NCBI RefSeq assembly: GCF_031020795.1
Contig: NZ_JAVHJP010000002.1
Location: 186,001 to 250,000 of the forward strand
Reading direction: 5' to 3'
DNA from: Hydrogenophaga pseudoflava
GTDB lineage: Bacteria > Pseudomonadota > Gammaproteobacteria > Burkholderiales > Burkholderiaceae_C
DNA: 64,000 nucleotides
The translations under genes and the position numbers were made by a program. The notes beneath the pieces were generated by a model. That model was not told the origin of the DNA, searched no databases, and saw only the letters and a list, made by a program, of their open reading frames with translations. Positions 18,459 through 28,466 of the stretch are shown one piece after another; position 1 is the stretch's first letter, and each line of letters opens with the position of its first letter.

Positions 18459-20153
18459 TCATTTGCTGGTGAACAGAAAGCTGCCGTCCCACTCCGCGAG
18501 GGGCGGCTGCTCGGCGTAGCGGCGGCAGCGGGCCAGCAGCACACGCGACGGCGGGTCTTCCGGGTGGCACTCCAGCAGCGCCATCGCCGCGCCGAAATCG
18601 CGCCGCTGGTAATGGGCAAACGCCGCCTCGTAGTCGGTGACCACGGCCAGCCGATCCGGCGCCACCGCCCCCCGGCGACCCAGCAGCTCGTACACCCTGA
18701 TCGGGCGGCTCCTGCCGTAGGCCACCAGCTGGTCCACCAGCCGGGTCACGAACTGGGCGTGCACCCGCTGCTGCGTGTGCTCGGACAGCAGGATCGAGGT
18801 GCCATAGAACTTGTTGGTCGCTTCCAGTCGGCTGACCAGGTTCACCTGGTCGCCGATCACGGTGTAGCTCATGCGGTCGCTGGAGCCGATGTTGCCCACG
18901 ATGGCGTCGCCGGTGTTGATGCCGATGCGCGTCCTGAAGGCCACACGACCGCCTTGCCTCTCCCAGCCCAGGTTGAGCCGGGCCACGGCCTCCTGCACCG
19001 CCAGGGCCGCATCACAGGCGCGCTGCGGATGGTCGGCCACGGGTTCGGGCGCGTTCCAGAAGGCGAGCACCGCGTCGCCGATGTACTGGTCGACGGTCGC
19101 GCCTTCGCGCAGCAGACTGCCGGACACGGCGGTCAGGTAGTCGCCCAGGTGGTGCACCAGTTCGTCCGGCGGCAGGCGCTCGCTGAGGGTGGTGAAGCCT
19201 TCGACATCGGACATGAAGAAGGTCATCTCCTGCTGCGTGCCGCCCAACTCGGCGTCGACCCCCCGTGCGATCAGCCGGCGCACCAGCTCCGCCGGCACAT
19301 ACCTCTGGAACGAACGCAGGCCCGAGCGCATGCTCTCGAGCTGCTCCACCATGCGGTTGATTTCGATCACCCGTGAGCGGATGGGCGGGGTACTCTCCAG
19401 ATCGAACTGGCGCACCTTGCGCATGTCGGACTCCAGCCGCGACAGGGGGCGGCGGATGCGGTGTGCCATCCAGTAGGCCACCGGCATCAGCAGCAGCGCA
19501 AGCAGGGCGCAGGCGCCCCAGAGTGCGTACTGGTAGCGCCGCTCCTGCTGAAGGATGCGGTCTGCCGACATGTCCAGTCCGAGCACCGCCTCCAGGCGCC
19601 CGTCGGGCAGGTACAGCGGCGCATAGGCCGACATCCAGGTGCCCCAGGCGTCGGTGTAGAAGCGCTGCGTCACAAAGGACTTGGTCGCCCCCCTCGGGGC
19701 TGCCAGGGCGGCCCGGAGTTCAGGACTCACGTCGGCGTACACGTCGCCCAGCGCACTGAAGTCCTCGGGCTTTTCTTCGGCGTCCACGACGAAGACCACC
19801 TGGCCATCCGGCCGCTGGCGGGTGGTGTAGATGAAGCGGATGTGGGTGCCGCGGTCCCTGATCTCGCGCAGGTGGTCGCGCATCGCCCGGTAGTCCGGGG
19901 TGTCCTGGTCCCTCGGGGCCTGCAAACGTTGATGGGCCTGGACGTCGATCTGCGTGGCGGCGACGGCCGCCAGATCGGCCATGCGCAGGCGGAACTCGTC
20001 CCGCACGAAGTCGCCCACCAGCGTCGCCGTGGCGGCGCCGATGACCAGGCTCACCAGCAGCGTGATGCCGGTGAACGCCGCGACGAGCGTGAACCGCAAG
20101 GTGAAGGTGCCCACGCTCCGAGGCACCGGGGGTACAGGGGGAGGGGGCGACAT
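18459..20153 (-). CDS. Membrane class III adenylate/guanylate cyclase with periplasmic sensor and HAMP
   Basis: Makes cyclic AMP or GMP in response to a periplasmic signal. The 564 residues begin with a Pro-rich tail, then a helix (about 20-45), a periplasmic domain of about 190 residues, a second helix (about 237-258), a HAMP linker, and a class III cyclase domain from about 330 to 510. Metal-binding Asp residues are in FFMSDVEGFTTLSE and QYIGDAVLAFWN; GDAIVGNIGSSDR and VIGDQVNLVSRLE are the nucleotide and dimer motifs, so it looks active. The C-terminal 55 residues are of unknown role. Base specificity (ATP or GTP) is not certain. Convergent with uvrC; divergent from pgsA. Confidence 0.88.
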   Translation of the reverse strand: MSPPPPVPPVPRSVGTFTLRFTLVAAFTGITLLVSLVIGAATATLVGDFVRDEFRLRMADLAAVAATQIDVQAHQRLQAPRDQDTPDYRAMRDHLREIRDRGTHIRFIYTTRQRPDGQVVFVVDAEEKPEDFSALGDVYADVSPELRAALAAPRGATKSFVTQRFYTDAWGTWMSAYAPLYLPDGRLEAVLGLDMSADRILQQERRYQYALWGACALLALLLMPVAYWMAHRIRRPLSRLESDMRKVRQFDLESTPPIRSRVIEINRMVEQLESMRSGLRSFQRYVPAELVRRLIARGVDAELGGTQQEMTFFMSDVEGFTTLSERLPPDELVHHLGDYLTAVSGSLLREGATVDQYIGDAVLAFWNAPEPVADHPQRACDAALAVQEAVARLNLGWERQGGRVAFRTRIGINTGDAIVGNIGSSDRMSYTVIGDQVNLVSRLEATNKFYGTSILLSEHTQQRVHAQFVTRLVDQLVAYGRSRPIRVYELLGRRGAVAPDRLAVVTDYEAAFAHYQRRDFGAAMALLECHPEDPPSRVLLARCRRYAEQPPLAEWDGSFLFTSK

Positions 20154-20192
20154 GGACGGCCAGTGTACAAAACCGCCCCCATAATCTCGGCC

Positions 20193-20762
20193 ATGTTCTT
20201 CAACCTTCCCACCCTGCTGACCTGGGCGCGCATCGTCGCCATTCCCCTGATCATCGGTGTGTTTTATCTGGAAGGCGTGAGTCCGGCGCAGCAGAACCTC
20301 ATCGCGACGGTGATGTTCATCGTGTTCGCCGCCACCGACTGGGCCGACGGCTATCTGGCCCGCAGGCTGAACCAGACCTCGGCCTTCGGCGCCTTCCTCG
20401 ATCCGGTGGCCGACAAGTTCCTGGTCTGCGCCTGCCTGCTGGTGCTGGTGCACCTGGAGCGGGCGGACGTGTTCGTGGCCCTGATCATCATCGGCCGCGA
20501 AATCGCCATCTCGTCGCTGCGCGAGTGGATGGCCATCATCGGAGCCACCAAGAGCGTGGCGGTGCACATGATCGGCAAGGTCAAGACCACGGTGCAAATG
20601 ATCGCGATCCCGTTCCTGCTGTTCCACGGCACGCTGTTCGGAGTGATCGACACCCGCGTCTGGGGCACCTGGCTGATCTGGATTTCCGCGGTGCTGACCG
20701 TGTGGTCCATGGTGTACTACCTGCAGAAGGCGCTGCCCGAGATCCGCGCCCGTTCGCACTGA
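20193..20762 (+). CDS. pgsA: CDP-diacylglycerol-glycerol-3-phosphate 3-phosphatidyltransferase
   Basis: Makes phosphatidylglycerophosphate, the committed step to phosphatidylglycerol and cardiolipin, in the inner membrane. 189 residues with four to six helices and the complete CDP-alcohol phosphotransferase motif DWADGYLARR...FGAFLDPVADK at about residues 50-76, with all conserved Asp residues. The open frame continues far upstream on the antisense of the cyclase, but MFFNLPTLLTWARI is the family start. CATAAT ends 7 bases before ATG and there is no Shine-Dalgarno, suggesting a leaderless mRNA. Its stop overlaps the following DMT gene by 1 base. Confidence 0.95.
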   Translation: MFFNLPTLLTWARIVAIPLIIGVFYLEGVSPAQQNLIATVMFIVFAATDWADGYLARRLNQTSAFGAFLDPVADKFLVCACLLVLVHLERADVFVALIIIGREIAISSLREWMAIIGATKSVAVHMIGKVKTTVQMIAIPFLLFHGTLFGVIDTRVWGTWLIWISAVLTVWSMVYYLQKALPEIRARSH

Positions 20763-21649
20763 TGAGCGCCGGCCACAACGCATGGCTCAGGGCCATGCCC
20801 TGGGTGTTCGTGCTGATCTGGAGCACCGGCTTCATCGTCGCCCGCTACGGCATGCCGCACGCGCCACCGATGTCCTTCCTGGCGGTTCGCTACGCGCTGT
20901 CGATCCTCTGTTTCCTGCCCTGGATCGTGCTGGCGGGAGTGAGGTGGCCGTCCGACCGCCGGCAGGCCTTTCATCTGGCTGTCACCGGCGTGCTCATGCA
21001 CGCGGGTTACCTGGGCGGCGTCTGGGCCGCGGTCAAGGCCGGCATGGGCTCGGGCCTGTCCTCGCTGATCGTGGGCATCCAGCCGGTGCTCACCGCCATC
21101 TGGCTCACCAGCGTGGGTGGGCACCACGTGTCCAGGCGCCAGTGGCTGGGGCTGCTGCTGGGGTTTGCCGGGCTGGTGCTGGTGGTCTCGCGCAAGTTCG
21201 GCGCCGGTGGTCCGGGCGACTCGGCCAACTGGCTGAACCTCGCCTACGCGGTGATGGCGCTGTTCGCGATCACCGCGGGCACGCTCTACCAGAAGCGCTT
21301 TGTCCAGCCCTGCGATGTGCGCACCGCCAACACCGTGCAGCTGGCGGCGGCCCTGGTGGTGACGCTGCCGCTGGCACTGCTGGAGAGCGAGGCGATGCGC
21401 TGGAACGCGGAACTCGCGGGCGCCATGGCGTGGTCGGTGCTGGGCCTGACACTGGGGGGCAGCTCGCTGCTGTACATGCTGATCCAGCGCGGTGCGGCGG
21501 CGTCGGTGACCAGCCTTATGTACCTGGTGCCACCCTGCACCGCGCTGATCGCGTGGGTGCTGTTCGCCGAGCCCATCACGGCGACGACGATTGCGGGCAC
21601 CGCACTCACCGCTTTCGGCGTGAGCCTGGTGGTGCGGCCAGCGCGCTGA
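20762..21649 (+). CDS. EamA/DMT-superfamily exporter
   Basis: Ten-helix drug/metabolite transporter, 295 residues, with two EamA repeats (about 10-140 and 155-290); the second repeat ends in the family-like PPCTALIAWVLFAEPITATTIAGTALTAFG. Members export amino acids, nucleosides or drugs; the substrate cannot be predicted. Translation is coupled to pgsA (TGATG). The last 44 bases overlap the convergent LysR gene. Confidence 0.87.
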   Translation: MSAGHNAWLRAMPWVFVLIWSTGFIVARYGMPHAPPMSFLAVRYALSILCFLPWIVLAGVRWPSDRRQAFHLAVTGVLMHAGYLGGVWAAVKAGMGSGLSSLIVGIQPVLTAIWLTSVGGHHVSRRQWLGLLLGFAGLVLVVSRKFGAGGPGDSANWLNLAYAVMALFAITAGTLYQKRFVQPCDVRTANTVQLAAALVVTLPLALLESEAMRWNAELAGAMAWSVLGLTLGGSSLLYMLIQRGAAASVTSLMYLVPPCTALIAWVLFAEPITATTIAGTALTAFGVSLVVRPAR

Positions 21650-22589
21650 CGGGGCGGGTGACTGCATGGCGCCAGGGCTCGTCCCGGAAGCGCTCGGCCA
21701 GGAAGTCCACCAGCAAACGGATGCGGCGCGGCACCTGCGCCCGGTAGGGAGCGATCCAGTGAATGTCCGCATCGGGCATGCTCCATTCGCCCAGCACCCG
21801 CACCAGCTCGCCGCGCTCCAGCAGCGGCGCCACGTCCCACAGGCTGCGCAGCATGATGCCGTGGCCCGCCAGGCACCAGTCGCGGACCAGCTCGCCGGAG
21901 TTGCTCGACAGCGGACCCCGCACCGGTGTGTGGGTCCAGGATTGCATCCCGGTCCGCTGCAATCGCCAGTGGTCGAACCGAAGCTCGGCGCCGCCGCCGT
22001 TTTCTCTCACCGCCAGGCAGTCGTGTGAGGCCAGTTCGTCCAGCGAACCGGGATCGCCCTTGCGGCGCAGATAGGCCGGCGACGCGACCAGAACGCGCTG
22101 GTTGGTGGCCAGCCGCCGCGAGACCCACTCGCCCGCGCGCTGGGCGGGCGCGTTCCACAGCCAGATCGCCCCGTCCAGCCCCTCGACCGCGAGGTCGGGC
22201 AACTGTTCGGTCAGCTGCACCTGCACGGTCACCCGGGGGTACAGCGCCTGGAAGGAGGCAAGCGCCGGTCCCAGCCAGATGCGACCAAAGCCGAAGGTCG
22301 CCGCGAGCCGGACCGGCCCCGATGGCTCGGCCTGGCGCTCGCGCAACTCCGCCTCGGCCGACTCAAAGGCGCGCAGCAGCTCCTGCGCTCGCTCACACAA
22401 GGTGTCGCCGTCGGCGGTCGGGCTCACTCGACGGGTGGTGCGCTGGAACAGCCGGGTGCCCAGCCGGGTCTCCAGCGCAGCCAGTCGTTTGGTCACCACC
22501 GACGGTGCCAGCTTGAGTGCGCGGGCGGCGGTGACCAGGCTGCCGTGGCGGCGGACAGCGAGCACCAGCTCCAGGTCGGGACGGTCCAA
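21606..22589 (-). CDS. LysR-family regulator divergent from D-malate/tartrate dehydrogenase
   Basis: DNA-binding activator or repressor. 327 residues: winged HTH at about 5-62 (HGSLVTAARALKLAPSVVTKRLAALE), then a substrate-binding effector domain of about 200 residues. The start is TTG at 22589, with AAGGAAAG just upstream on its strand; the overlapping ATG (ATGAAGG) is in another frame. It belongs to the GcvA/DmlR-like clade with the substitution of Gln by Val/Lys near the recognition helix. The 89-base gap to the dehydrogenase gene on the other strand suggests it controls that gene, as DmlR controls dmlA in E. coli. Its 3' end overlaps the DMT gene. Confidence 0.88.
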   Translation of the reverse strand: MDRPDLELVLAVRRHGSLVTAARALKLAPSVVTKRLAALETRLGTRLFQRTTRRVSPTADGDTLCERAQELLRAFESAEAELRERQAEPSGPVRLAATFGFGRIWLGPALASFQALYPRVTVQVQLTEQLPDLAVEGLDGAIWLWNAPAQRAGEWVSRRLATNQRVLVASPAYLRRKGDPGSLDELASHDCLAVRENGGGAELRFDHWRLQRTGMQSWTHTPVRGPLSSNSGELVRDWCLAGHGIMLRSLWDVAPLLERGELVRVLGEWSMPDADIHWIAPYRAQVPRRIRLLVDFLAERFRDEPWRHAVTRPVSALAAPPGSRRKR

Positions 22590-22678
22590 TTCTTTCCTTC
22601 ATGGAAATAATGAATGGACGAATTATTGTCCGGAGACACCGTAAGCTTTGACCCATAGTCCATCCACTGGAGTTCTCC

Positions 22679-23776
22679 ATGTCACCTGTTCATCGCATCG
22701 CTGTCATCGCCGGAGACGGTATCGGTACCGAGGTCATGCCCGAGGGCCTGCGCGTCCTTGAGGCGGCCGCAACGAAGTTCGGCATCGGCCTACATTTCGA
22801 TCACTTCGATTTTTCCAGCTGCGACTACTTCGAGCGCCACGGCAAGATGCTGCCGGACGACTGGAAGGACCAGATCGGCGGCCACGACGCCATCTATTTC
22901 GGTGCCGTCGGCTGGCCTGAGAAGGTGCCGGACCACATCTCGCTCTGGGGCTCGCTGCTGATGTTCCGTCGCGAATTTGACCAGTACGTCAATGTGCGCC
23001 CGGCGCGGCTGATGCCCGGGGTGCGGGCGCCGGTGGTGCGGCGAGACGGCAGCCCGCGCGAACCGGGTGAGATCGACATGGTGATCGTGCGTGAAAACAC
23101 CGAGGGCGAGTACAGCAGCATCGGCGGCCGCATGTACGCCGGCACCGAGCGCGAGATCGTGGTCCAGGAGACCGTGATGTCGCGTCATGGTGTGGACCGC
23201 GTGCTGCGCCACGCGTTTGAACTGGCGCGCTCGCGACCGAAGAAGCACCTGACCAGCGCGACCAAGTCCAACGGCATCGCCATCACCATGCCGTACTGGG
23301 ACGAGCGGGTCGAAGCCATGGCGCGCGAGTATCCGGATGTGAAAGTGGACAAGTTCCACATCGACATCCTGACCGCGCACTTCGTGCAGCGTCCGGATTT
23401 CTTCGATGTGGTGGTGGGCAGCAACCTGTTCGGCGACATCCTCTCCGACCTCGGGCCCGCGTGCACCGGCACCATCGGCATCGCACCGAGCGCCAACCTC
23501 AACCCCACGCGCCAGCACCCCTCGCTGTTCGAGCCGGTGCACGGGTCGGCGCCCGACATCGCGGGGCAGGGCATTGCCAACCCGATCGGCCAGATCTGGT
23601 GCGGCGCCATGATGCTGGACTTCCTGGGGCACCGCGATGCCCACGATGCGATCCTGCGCTCCATCGAAGAGTGCCTGGCGCCCGGCAGCGGTGCCCCGCG
23701 CACACGCGACCTCGGAGGACAGGCCGGCACCACGGATCTTGGCAAGGCGATTGCTGCCCGTGTGCAGACCCGTTGA
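22679..23776 (+). CDS. D-malate / tartrate dehydrogenase (decarboxylating)
   Basis: NAD-dependent metal-requiring oxidative decarboxylase of the isopropylmalate/isocitrate dehydrogenase family, subfamily TtuC/DmlA (TIGR02089). 365 residues. Visible motifs: IAVIAGDGIGTEVMPEGLRV (N-terminal nucleotide fold), SLLMFRREFDQYVNVRPARL (substrate loop), IVRENTEGEYSS, TSATKSNGI with the catalytic Lys, the metal-binding Asp cluster in GSNLFGDILSDLGPA, and FEPVHGSAPDIAGQGIANPIG. The RR(E) sequence of the substrate helix fits D-malate/tartrate rather than 3-isopropylmalate. Divergent LysR gene supports inducible catabolism of D-malate or tartrate to pyruvate or D-glycerate. Confidence 0.9.
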   Translation: MSPVHRIAVIAGDGIGTEVMPEGLRVLEAAATKFGIGLHFDHFDFSSCDYFERHGKMLPDDWKDQIGGHDAIYFGAVGWPEKVPDHISLWGSLLMFRREFDQYVNVRPARLMPGVRAPVVRRDGSPREPGEIDMVIVRENTEGEYSSIGGRMYAGTEREIVVQETVMSRHGVDRVLRHAFELARSRPKKHLTSATKSNGIAITMPYWDERVEAMAREYPDVKVDKFHIDILTAHFVQRPDFFDVVVGSNLFGDILSDLGPACTGTIGIAPSANLNPTRQHPSLFEPVHGSAPDIAGQGIANPIGQIWCGAMMLDFLGHRDAHDAILRSIEECLAPGSGAPRTRDLGGQAGTTDLGKAIAARVQTR

Positions 23777-23885
23777 GCGGGGTCCAAGCCCGTGGTCTTC
23801 GTCACGCGCGCGCCGCTGACAGCCCTGGAAACCGCATAGAATCTCGCGGTTCTGGCGTTCGTTGGGGGTTTCGATTGCCTCTGTA

Positions 23886-23915
23886 TTGACAGTGCAGCAG
23901 GCCCGTGGGTCTAAT
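23886..23915 (+). promoter_or_regulatory. Sigma-70 promoter for hupB
   Basis: TTGACA (23886-23891), 18-base spacer, TCTAAT (23910-23915): the best sigma-70 match I noticed in the window. It would give a leader of about 135 bases before the hupB GTG. A second AT-rich element (TTATAG, about 24041) could give a shorter transcript. Positions 23777-23885 hold nothing I recognise. Confidence 0.7.
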
Positions 23916-24056
23916 GAAGAGGCGCATGTACGGCGGTTCTTCCGCACCAATGCGATCCGTGACCCAACCAGAAATCGCAGGCAGTGGCGTCCGGTGCCTC
24001 ACCATCACGCACACGCCTGATGAGACGAACTTTCATTTCTTATAGAGGGGCTATTT

Positions 24057-24329
24057 GTGAACAAAACAGAACTCGTCGAGCACATCGCCAAGCACGCCGA
24101 CATCTCCAAGGCTGCGGCCACCCGCGCACTGGATTCCACCATCACCGCCATCCGCACCACCCTCAAAAAAGGTGGCACGGTCTCCCTGGTGGGGTTCGGT
24201 TCCTTCGCCGTGACCAAACGTCCTGCTCGCAAGGGTCGCAATCCCCGCACTGGCGCTGAGATTAAAATCAAGGCCGCCAAGGTTCCGAAGTTCCGTCCGG
24301 GCAAGGCCCTCAAGGATGCTCTGAACTGA
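24057..24329 (+). CDS. hupB: DNA-binding protein HU-beta
   Basis: Small nucleoid protein that bends DNA as a dimer. 90 residues, family length. The body and arm are typical: [21 protein letters not shown] at about 46-66 is the HU/IHF signature, followed by the conserved [20 protein letters not shown] end. It begins with GTG and has GAGGGG 8 bases upstream. It is followed after 19 bases by tRNA-Val and then ppiD, the order seen in other Burkholderiales. Confidence 0.97.
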   Translation: MNKTELVEHIAKHADISKAAATRALDSTITAIRTTLKKGGTVSLVGFGSFAVTKRPARKGRNPRTGAEIKIKAAKVPKFRPGKALKDALN

Positions 24330-24348
24330 GCACCCGAGGTACCCGGTG

Positions 24349-24424
24349 GGGTGCTTAGCTCAGTCGGTAGAGCGGCGCCCTTACAAGGCGTAGGTCGGCG
24401 GTTCGACCCCGTCAGCACCCACCA
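24349..24424 (+). tRNA. tRNA-Val (anticodon UAC)
   Basis: 76 bases including encoded CCA. Acceptor stem GGGTGCT pairs perfectly with AGCACCC; the anticodon loop is CTTACAA with anticodon TAC (Val, GUA/GUG codons); the T loop is TTCGACC. The closing pair of the anticodon stem is G-U. Confidence 0.97.
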
Positions 24425-24432
24425 CCATCAAG

Positions 24433-24458
24433 AAGGCGAACTCGGGTTCGCCTTTTTT
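24433..24458 (+). terminator. Rho-independent terminator after tRNA-Val
   Basis: GGCGAAC (24435-24441), loop TCGG, GTTCGCC (24446-24452), then six T. It ends the hupB-tRNA-Val transcript. Confidence 0.85.
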
Positions 24459-24509
24459 GTTGTCGACATTCAGGTGTCGGCGTTTGTTTGAAGTAGCAGG
24501 ATTCCAGGC

Positions 24510-26405
24510 ATGTTCGATTCCATCCGCAATCACAAGAAGTACCTCATGGGCTTCCTGCTGATCCTGATCATTCCGTCTTTCGTGCTGTTCGGTGTTCAGG
24601 GGTTCACCAGCTTCAATCAGCGTGGCGAGGTGGTGGCGACGGTGGATGGGCACGACATCCGCAAGAGCGAATGGGACGAGGCGCACCGCAACGAGGCGCA
24701 GCGTCTGCGCGAGCAGATGCCCAACCTCGACGCCAAACTGCTCGACAGCGATGCCGCCCGCTATGCCACGCTGGAGCGCCTGGTGCGCGATCGCGTGCTG
24801 GCCGCCGCCGTTCAGAAGGACCACCTCTACACCAGCGACCAGCGCCTGGCGCGCGCCCTGCAGGAAGACCCCGGCATCGCAGCCCTGCGCAAACCCGATG
24901 GTTCGCTGGATGTGGAGCGCTACGCGCAAATGGTGGCGCGCCAGGGCCTGACGCCCGAGGGCTTCGAAGCCCGCATCCGTTCCGACCTGTCCATGCGCCA
25001 GGTGCTGGGTAGTGTGCAGTCCACCGGGTTCGCACCTACGTCCGTGGCCCAGGTGTCGCTCAACGCATTCTTCGAGCGCCGCGAAGTGCGGGTGCTGGCG
25101 CTGGCGGCTAAGGACTTCGCGTCCAAAGTGGCGCCCACCGATGCCGACATCGAGCAGTTCTACAAGGACAACCAGGCGCTGTTCCAGGCGCCGGAACAGA
25201 TCGATGTCGAGTACCTGGTGCTGGATGCCGCCGAGATCGCCAAGGGTCTGACCCTCAACGAGGAAGATCTGCGCGCCTACTACAAGGAGAACGTGGCCAA
25301 GCTCTCCGGTGACGAAGAGCGGCGCGCCAGTCACATCCTGCTGAATGCGGCGGCCGGCGCCCCCGCAGAAGAGCGAGAGAAGGTCAAGGCCAAGGCGCAG
25401 GCCCTGTTGGAGCAGGTGCGCAAGGCGCCTGAGACCTTTGCCGCGGTGGCCAAGGCCAACTCGGAGGACACAGGTTCCGCTTCCAAGGGTGGTGACCTGG
25501 AGTTCTTCGGCCGTGGTGCGATGGTCAAACCGTTCGAGGACGTGGTCTTCTCGCTCAAGAAGGGTGAGATCTCCGACCTGGTGGAAACCGAGTTCGGCTA
25601 CCACATCATCCAGCTCACCGACATCAAGGCCCCACAGCAGAAGACCTTCGAAGAGATGCGTCCGCAGATCGAGGCCGACCTGAAGAAGCAGCAGGCGCAA
25701 AAACGTTTCGCCGAGAGCGCGGACAGCTTCGGCAACATGGTTTACGAGCAGGCGGAGAGCCTCAAGCCCGCCGCGGACCAGTTCAAGCTCCAGATCAAGA
25801 CCGCCAAGGGCTTGACACGGCAGCCGGTGCAGGGCGCCGGCGTGCTCGCCAACGAGCGTTTGCTGACCGCGCTGTTCGCGCCCGACTCCCTGCAGAACAA
25901 GCGGAACACCGAGGCGATCGAAACAGCCTCCGGGCAGATGACTGCGGCGCGGGTGGTGAACCACGCGCCGGCCCGCACGCTGCCGCTGGCCGAGGTGCGC
26001 GAGACGGTGCGTGGCCGCCTGATCGCCCAGCGCTCGGCCCAGCTGGCGAAAGAAGAGGGTGCCCGCAAGCTGGAGGCGCTCAAGTCGGGGCGCGACATCA
26101 GCGCCATGCCGGCCTCGGTGGTGGTCTCTCGCGACAACCCGCAGGGTGTGTCTGGTCAGGTGCTGAGGGCTGCGCTCAGCGCCGATCCCAAGCAGTTGCC
26201 AGCCTGGGCCGGTGTGGACCTGGGCGAGCAGGGCTATGCGGTGGTGAAGGTGGAGAAAGTGCTGCCGCGCGCCACGCCCTCTGCCCAGAACCAGGAAATC
26301 CAGCAATACGCCCAGTGGTGGAATACCGCCGAGGCCCAGGCGCATTACGAACTGCTCAAGCAACGGTTCAAGGTCAAGATCCTCGTATCCGAGCCCAAAC
26401 AATAA
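24510..26405 (+). CDS. ppiD: Peptidylprolyl isomerase PpiD (SurA N-terminal/parvulin)
   Basis: Periplasmic folding chaperone anchored in the inner membrane near the Sec translocon. 631 residues: N-in signal anchor (about 11-33, [20 protein letters not shown]), SurA-like chaperone domain (about 35-200), a parvulin domain (about 270-365, from [13 protein letters not shown] to [12 protein letters not shown]), and a C-terminal chaperone-like region. Length fits E. coli PpiD (623). Conserved linkage to hupB and tRNA-Val. The parvulin His and Phe/Met pocket residues are at least partly kept, so isomerase activity is possible but weak in most family members. Confidence 0.94.
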   Translation: MFDSIRNHKKYLMGFLLILIIPSFVLFGVQGFTSFNQRGEVVATVDGHDIRKSEWDEAHRNEAQRLREQMPNLDAKLLDSDAARYATLERLVRDRVLAAAVQKDHLYTSDQRLARALQEDPGIAALRKPDGSLDVERYAQMVARQGLTPEGFEARIRSDLSMRQVLGSVQSTGFAPTSVAQVSLNAFFERREVRVLALAAKDFASKVAPTDADIEQFYKDNQALFQAPEQIDVEYLVLDAAEIAKGLTLNEEDLRAYYKENVAKLSGDEERRASHILLNAAAGAPAEEREKVKAKAQALLEQVRKAPETFAAVAKANSEDTGSASKGGDLEFFGRGAMVKPFEDVVFSLKKGEISDLVETEFGYHIIQLTDIKAPQQKTFEEMRPQIEADLKKQQAQKRFAESADSFGNMVYEQAESLKPAADQFKLQIKTAKGLTRQPVQGAGVLANERLLTALFAPDSLQNKRNTEAIETASGQMTAARVVNHAPARTLPLAEVRETVRGRLIAQRSAQLAKEEGARKLEALKSGRDISAMPASVVVSRDNPQGVSGQVLRAALSADPKQLPAWAGVDLGEQGYAVVKVEKVLPRATPSAQNQEIQQYAQWWNTAEAQAHYELLKQRFKVKILVSEPKQ

Positions 26406-26433
26406 AGGTTCACGCTATAATGGCGGGCTTGCG

Positions 26434-26509
26434 GTGGCTGTAGCTCAGTTGGTAGAGTCCAGGATTGTGATTCCTGTTGTCGTGGGTTCGAGTCCCATCA
26501 GCCACCCCA
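26434..26509 (+). tRNA. tRNA-His (anticodon GUG)
   Basis: 76 bases with CCA. Acceptor GTGGCTG pairs with CAGCCAC; anticodon loop TTGTGAT gives GTG. The discriminator is C and base 26433 is G, supplying the extra G(-1) needed by histidyl-tRNA synthetase. Confidence 0.97.
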
Positions 26510-26522
26510 AAAAATCCTGATC

Positions 26523-26552
26523 AAAGCCCGGCAACCGCCGGGCTTTGTCGTT
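26523..26552 (+). terminator. Rho-independent terminator after tRNA-His
   Basis: AAAGCCCGGC (26523-26532), loop AACC, GCCGGGCTTT (26537-26546), then GTCGTTT. Because the stem is symmetric it may also end the minus-strand oxidoreductase transcript that finishes at 26577. Confidence 0.8.
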
Positions 26553-26576
26553 TCTGGCTCCTGGCGGGTCGGTTGG

Positions 26577-27563
26577 TCAGTTCACCATCACGAGTTTGCC
26601 CTTGACAGATCGCGAACCCATGATGGCGTAGGCTCTGTGCAGGTCCTTCATCGGCAGTGTCTGGTCGATCACCGGTTTGATCTGGCCTTTGAGGTACATC
26701 GCGGCCAGGGTCTGCATCATCTGGGCGTTGGCCTTGGGCTCGCGTTTGGCGAAGTCGCCCCAGAACACACCCACGATGCTGGCGCCCTTGAGCAGCGACA
26801 GGTTCAGCGGCAGGCTCGGGATGGGGCCGCTGGCAAAACCAACCACCAGATAGCGGCCGCGCCAGGCGATGGAGCGGAACGCGGGTTCGGCGAAATCGCC
26901 GCCGACCGGGTCATAGATGACGTCGGGGCCTTTGCCGCCGGTCAGTCGCTTGATTTCGTCGCGCAGGGTGGTCTGCGGGGTGTGCACGCTGTAGTTGATG
27001 GTTTCGTCGGCCCCCAGCTGCTTGCACAGGGCGCATTTGTCTTCGCTTGATGCGGCGGCGATCACGCGCGCGCCGGCCGCCTTGGCCAACTGGATCGCGG
27101 CCGTGCCGACGCCCCCGGCCGCACCCAGCACCAGCACCGTCTCGCCCGGCTGGAGCTGGGCACGGTCCACCAGCGCGTGCTGCGAGGTGGCGTAAATCAT
27201 GATGAAGGCTGCGGCATCGACCGGCGGAAAGCCGGGTGGCAACGGCATGCACAAGGCGGCGGGCGCGAGCGTGTGGGTCCCGAAGCCCCCCGTGCCGCTC
27301 AGGCAGGCGACGTTCTGGCCCACTTGCAGATGAGACACGCCGTCACCGACCGCGCGAATCACCCCCGCGTACTCCGAGCCGGGTACGAAAGGCAGTGGTG
27401 GCTTCATCTGGTACTTGTTCTGCACGATCAGCAGATCCGGGAAATTCAGGCTGGCCGCCTGGATTTCGATCAGCACCTCGCCCGCTCCGGGTTGGGGTGT
27501 GGGCAGTTCTTTCCAGGTGAGGGCTTCCACGCCCACGGGGTTTTCGCATAGCCAGGCTTGCAT
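26577..27563 (-). CDS. NADPH:quinone oxidoreductase (zinc-free MDR family)
   Basis: Medium-chain dehydrogenase/reductase that reduces quinones or alpha,beta-unsaturated carbonyls with NADPH. 328 residues: GroES-like N-terminal domain (about 1-120) without the zinc-binding Cys cluster, and a Rossmann domain with [20 protein letters not shown] at about 144-163. The motif [20 protein letters not shown] is typical of QOR. ATG at 27563 has GGAGACGACCA upstream on its strand. Divergent from surE. Confidence 0.9.
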   Translation of the reverse strand: MQAWLCENPVGVEALTWKELPTPQPGAGEVLIEIQAASLNFPDLLIVQNKYQMKPPLPFVPGSEYAGVIRAVGDGVSHLQVGQNVACLSGTGGFGTHTLAPAALCMPLPPGFPPVDAAAFIMIYATSQHALVDRAQLQPGETVLVLGAAGGVGTAAIQLAKAAGARVIAAASSEDKCALCKQLGADETINYSVHTPQTTLRDEIKRLTGGKGPDVIYDPVGGDFAEPAFRSIAWRGRYLVVGFASGPIPSLPLNLSLLKGASIVGVFWGDFAKREPKANAQMMQTLAAMYLKGQIKPVIDQTLPMKDLHRAYAIMGSRSVKGKLVMVN

Positions 27564-27683
27564 TGGTCGTCTCCGGTGTTGTCAGGGTCGACGCATGATA
27601 GGCAGGGCTGCCGGCGATGGGCGTCACTTGTGCGGCCCCATGTCCCGGGTGTGACCTGGAGCCGGCCGCCTAAAATCCCGCCA

Positions 27684-28466
27684 ATGAAAATTCTCATCTC
27701 CAATGACGATGGTTACCAGGCGCCCGGCATCGTGGCCCTGTACGAGGCGCTCAAGGGCCTGGCCGACGTGGAGGTGGTGGCGCCCGAGCACAACAACAGC
27801 GCCAAGTCCAACGCCCTGACGCTGCATTCGCCCCTGTATGTGCACCGTGCGCCGAACGGCTTCCGCTACGTGAACGGTACGCCCGCCGACTGTGTGCACA
27901 TCGCGCTGACAGGCCTGCTGGGCTACCGGCCTGACCTGGTGGTGTCCGGCATCAACAACGGCGCCAACATGGGGGACGACACGATCTACTCCGGTACCGT
28001 TGGCGCCGCGATGGAGGGGTACCTGTTCGGCATTCCTGCGATTGCCTTTTCGCAGACCGAACGCGGATGGGCGCATCTGGACGTCGCTGCGCAGAAGGCT
28101 GCGGAACTGGTGCGCCATCTGTTGGCCACCCTTCCGGACGCCCACGCCGCCCGGCAGCCCGTGCCCTGGTTGCTCAACGTCAACATTCCGTGCCGGCCGG
28201 CTGGAGACATCAAAGGCTTCAAGGTGGCCCGGCTGGGCCGCCGCCATGCCGCCGAACAGGTGATCGCGCAGACCAATCCACGCGGCGAAACCATGTACTG
28301 GATCGGCAGCGCCGGTCCGGCCAAGGACGACGCCGAGGGTACCGACTTTCACGCCACCGCCCAGGGGTTTGCCAGCATCACGCCGCTGCAGGTGGACCTG
28401 ACCGACCACGAGCGCCTCGCTTACTGGGCCCCGACGGCCGCCGCCATGGGCAGCGGGGCGCCATGA
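27684..28466 (+). CDS. surE: 5'/3'-nucleotidase SurE
   Basis: Survival-protein nucleotidase that dephosphorylates nucleoside monophosphates and short polyphosphate with a divalent metal. 260 residues from [10 protein letters not shown]: metal-binding Asp8/Asp9, Ser/Asn residues in [11 protein letters not shown], and [22 protein letters not shown] near residue 92 complete the active site. The upstream 42 codons in the same frame are not family-like. TAAAAT ends 7 bases before ATG without a Shine-Dalgarno, so the transcript may be leaderless. Start/stop overlap (ATGA) with pcm. Confidence 0.96.
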   Translation: MKILISNDDGYQAPGIVALYEALKGLADVEVVAPEHNNSAKSNALTLHSPLYVHRAPNGFRYVNGTPADCVHIALTGLLGYRPDLVVSGINNGANMGDDTIYSGTVGAAMEGYLFGIPAIAFSQTERGWAHLDVAAQKAAELVRHLLATLPDAHAARQPVPWLLNVNIPCRPAGDIKGFKVARLGRRHAAEQVIAQTNPRGETMYWIGSAGPAKDDAEGTDFHATAQGFASITPLQVDLTDHERLAYWAPTAAAMGSGAP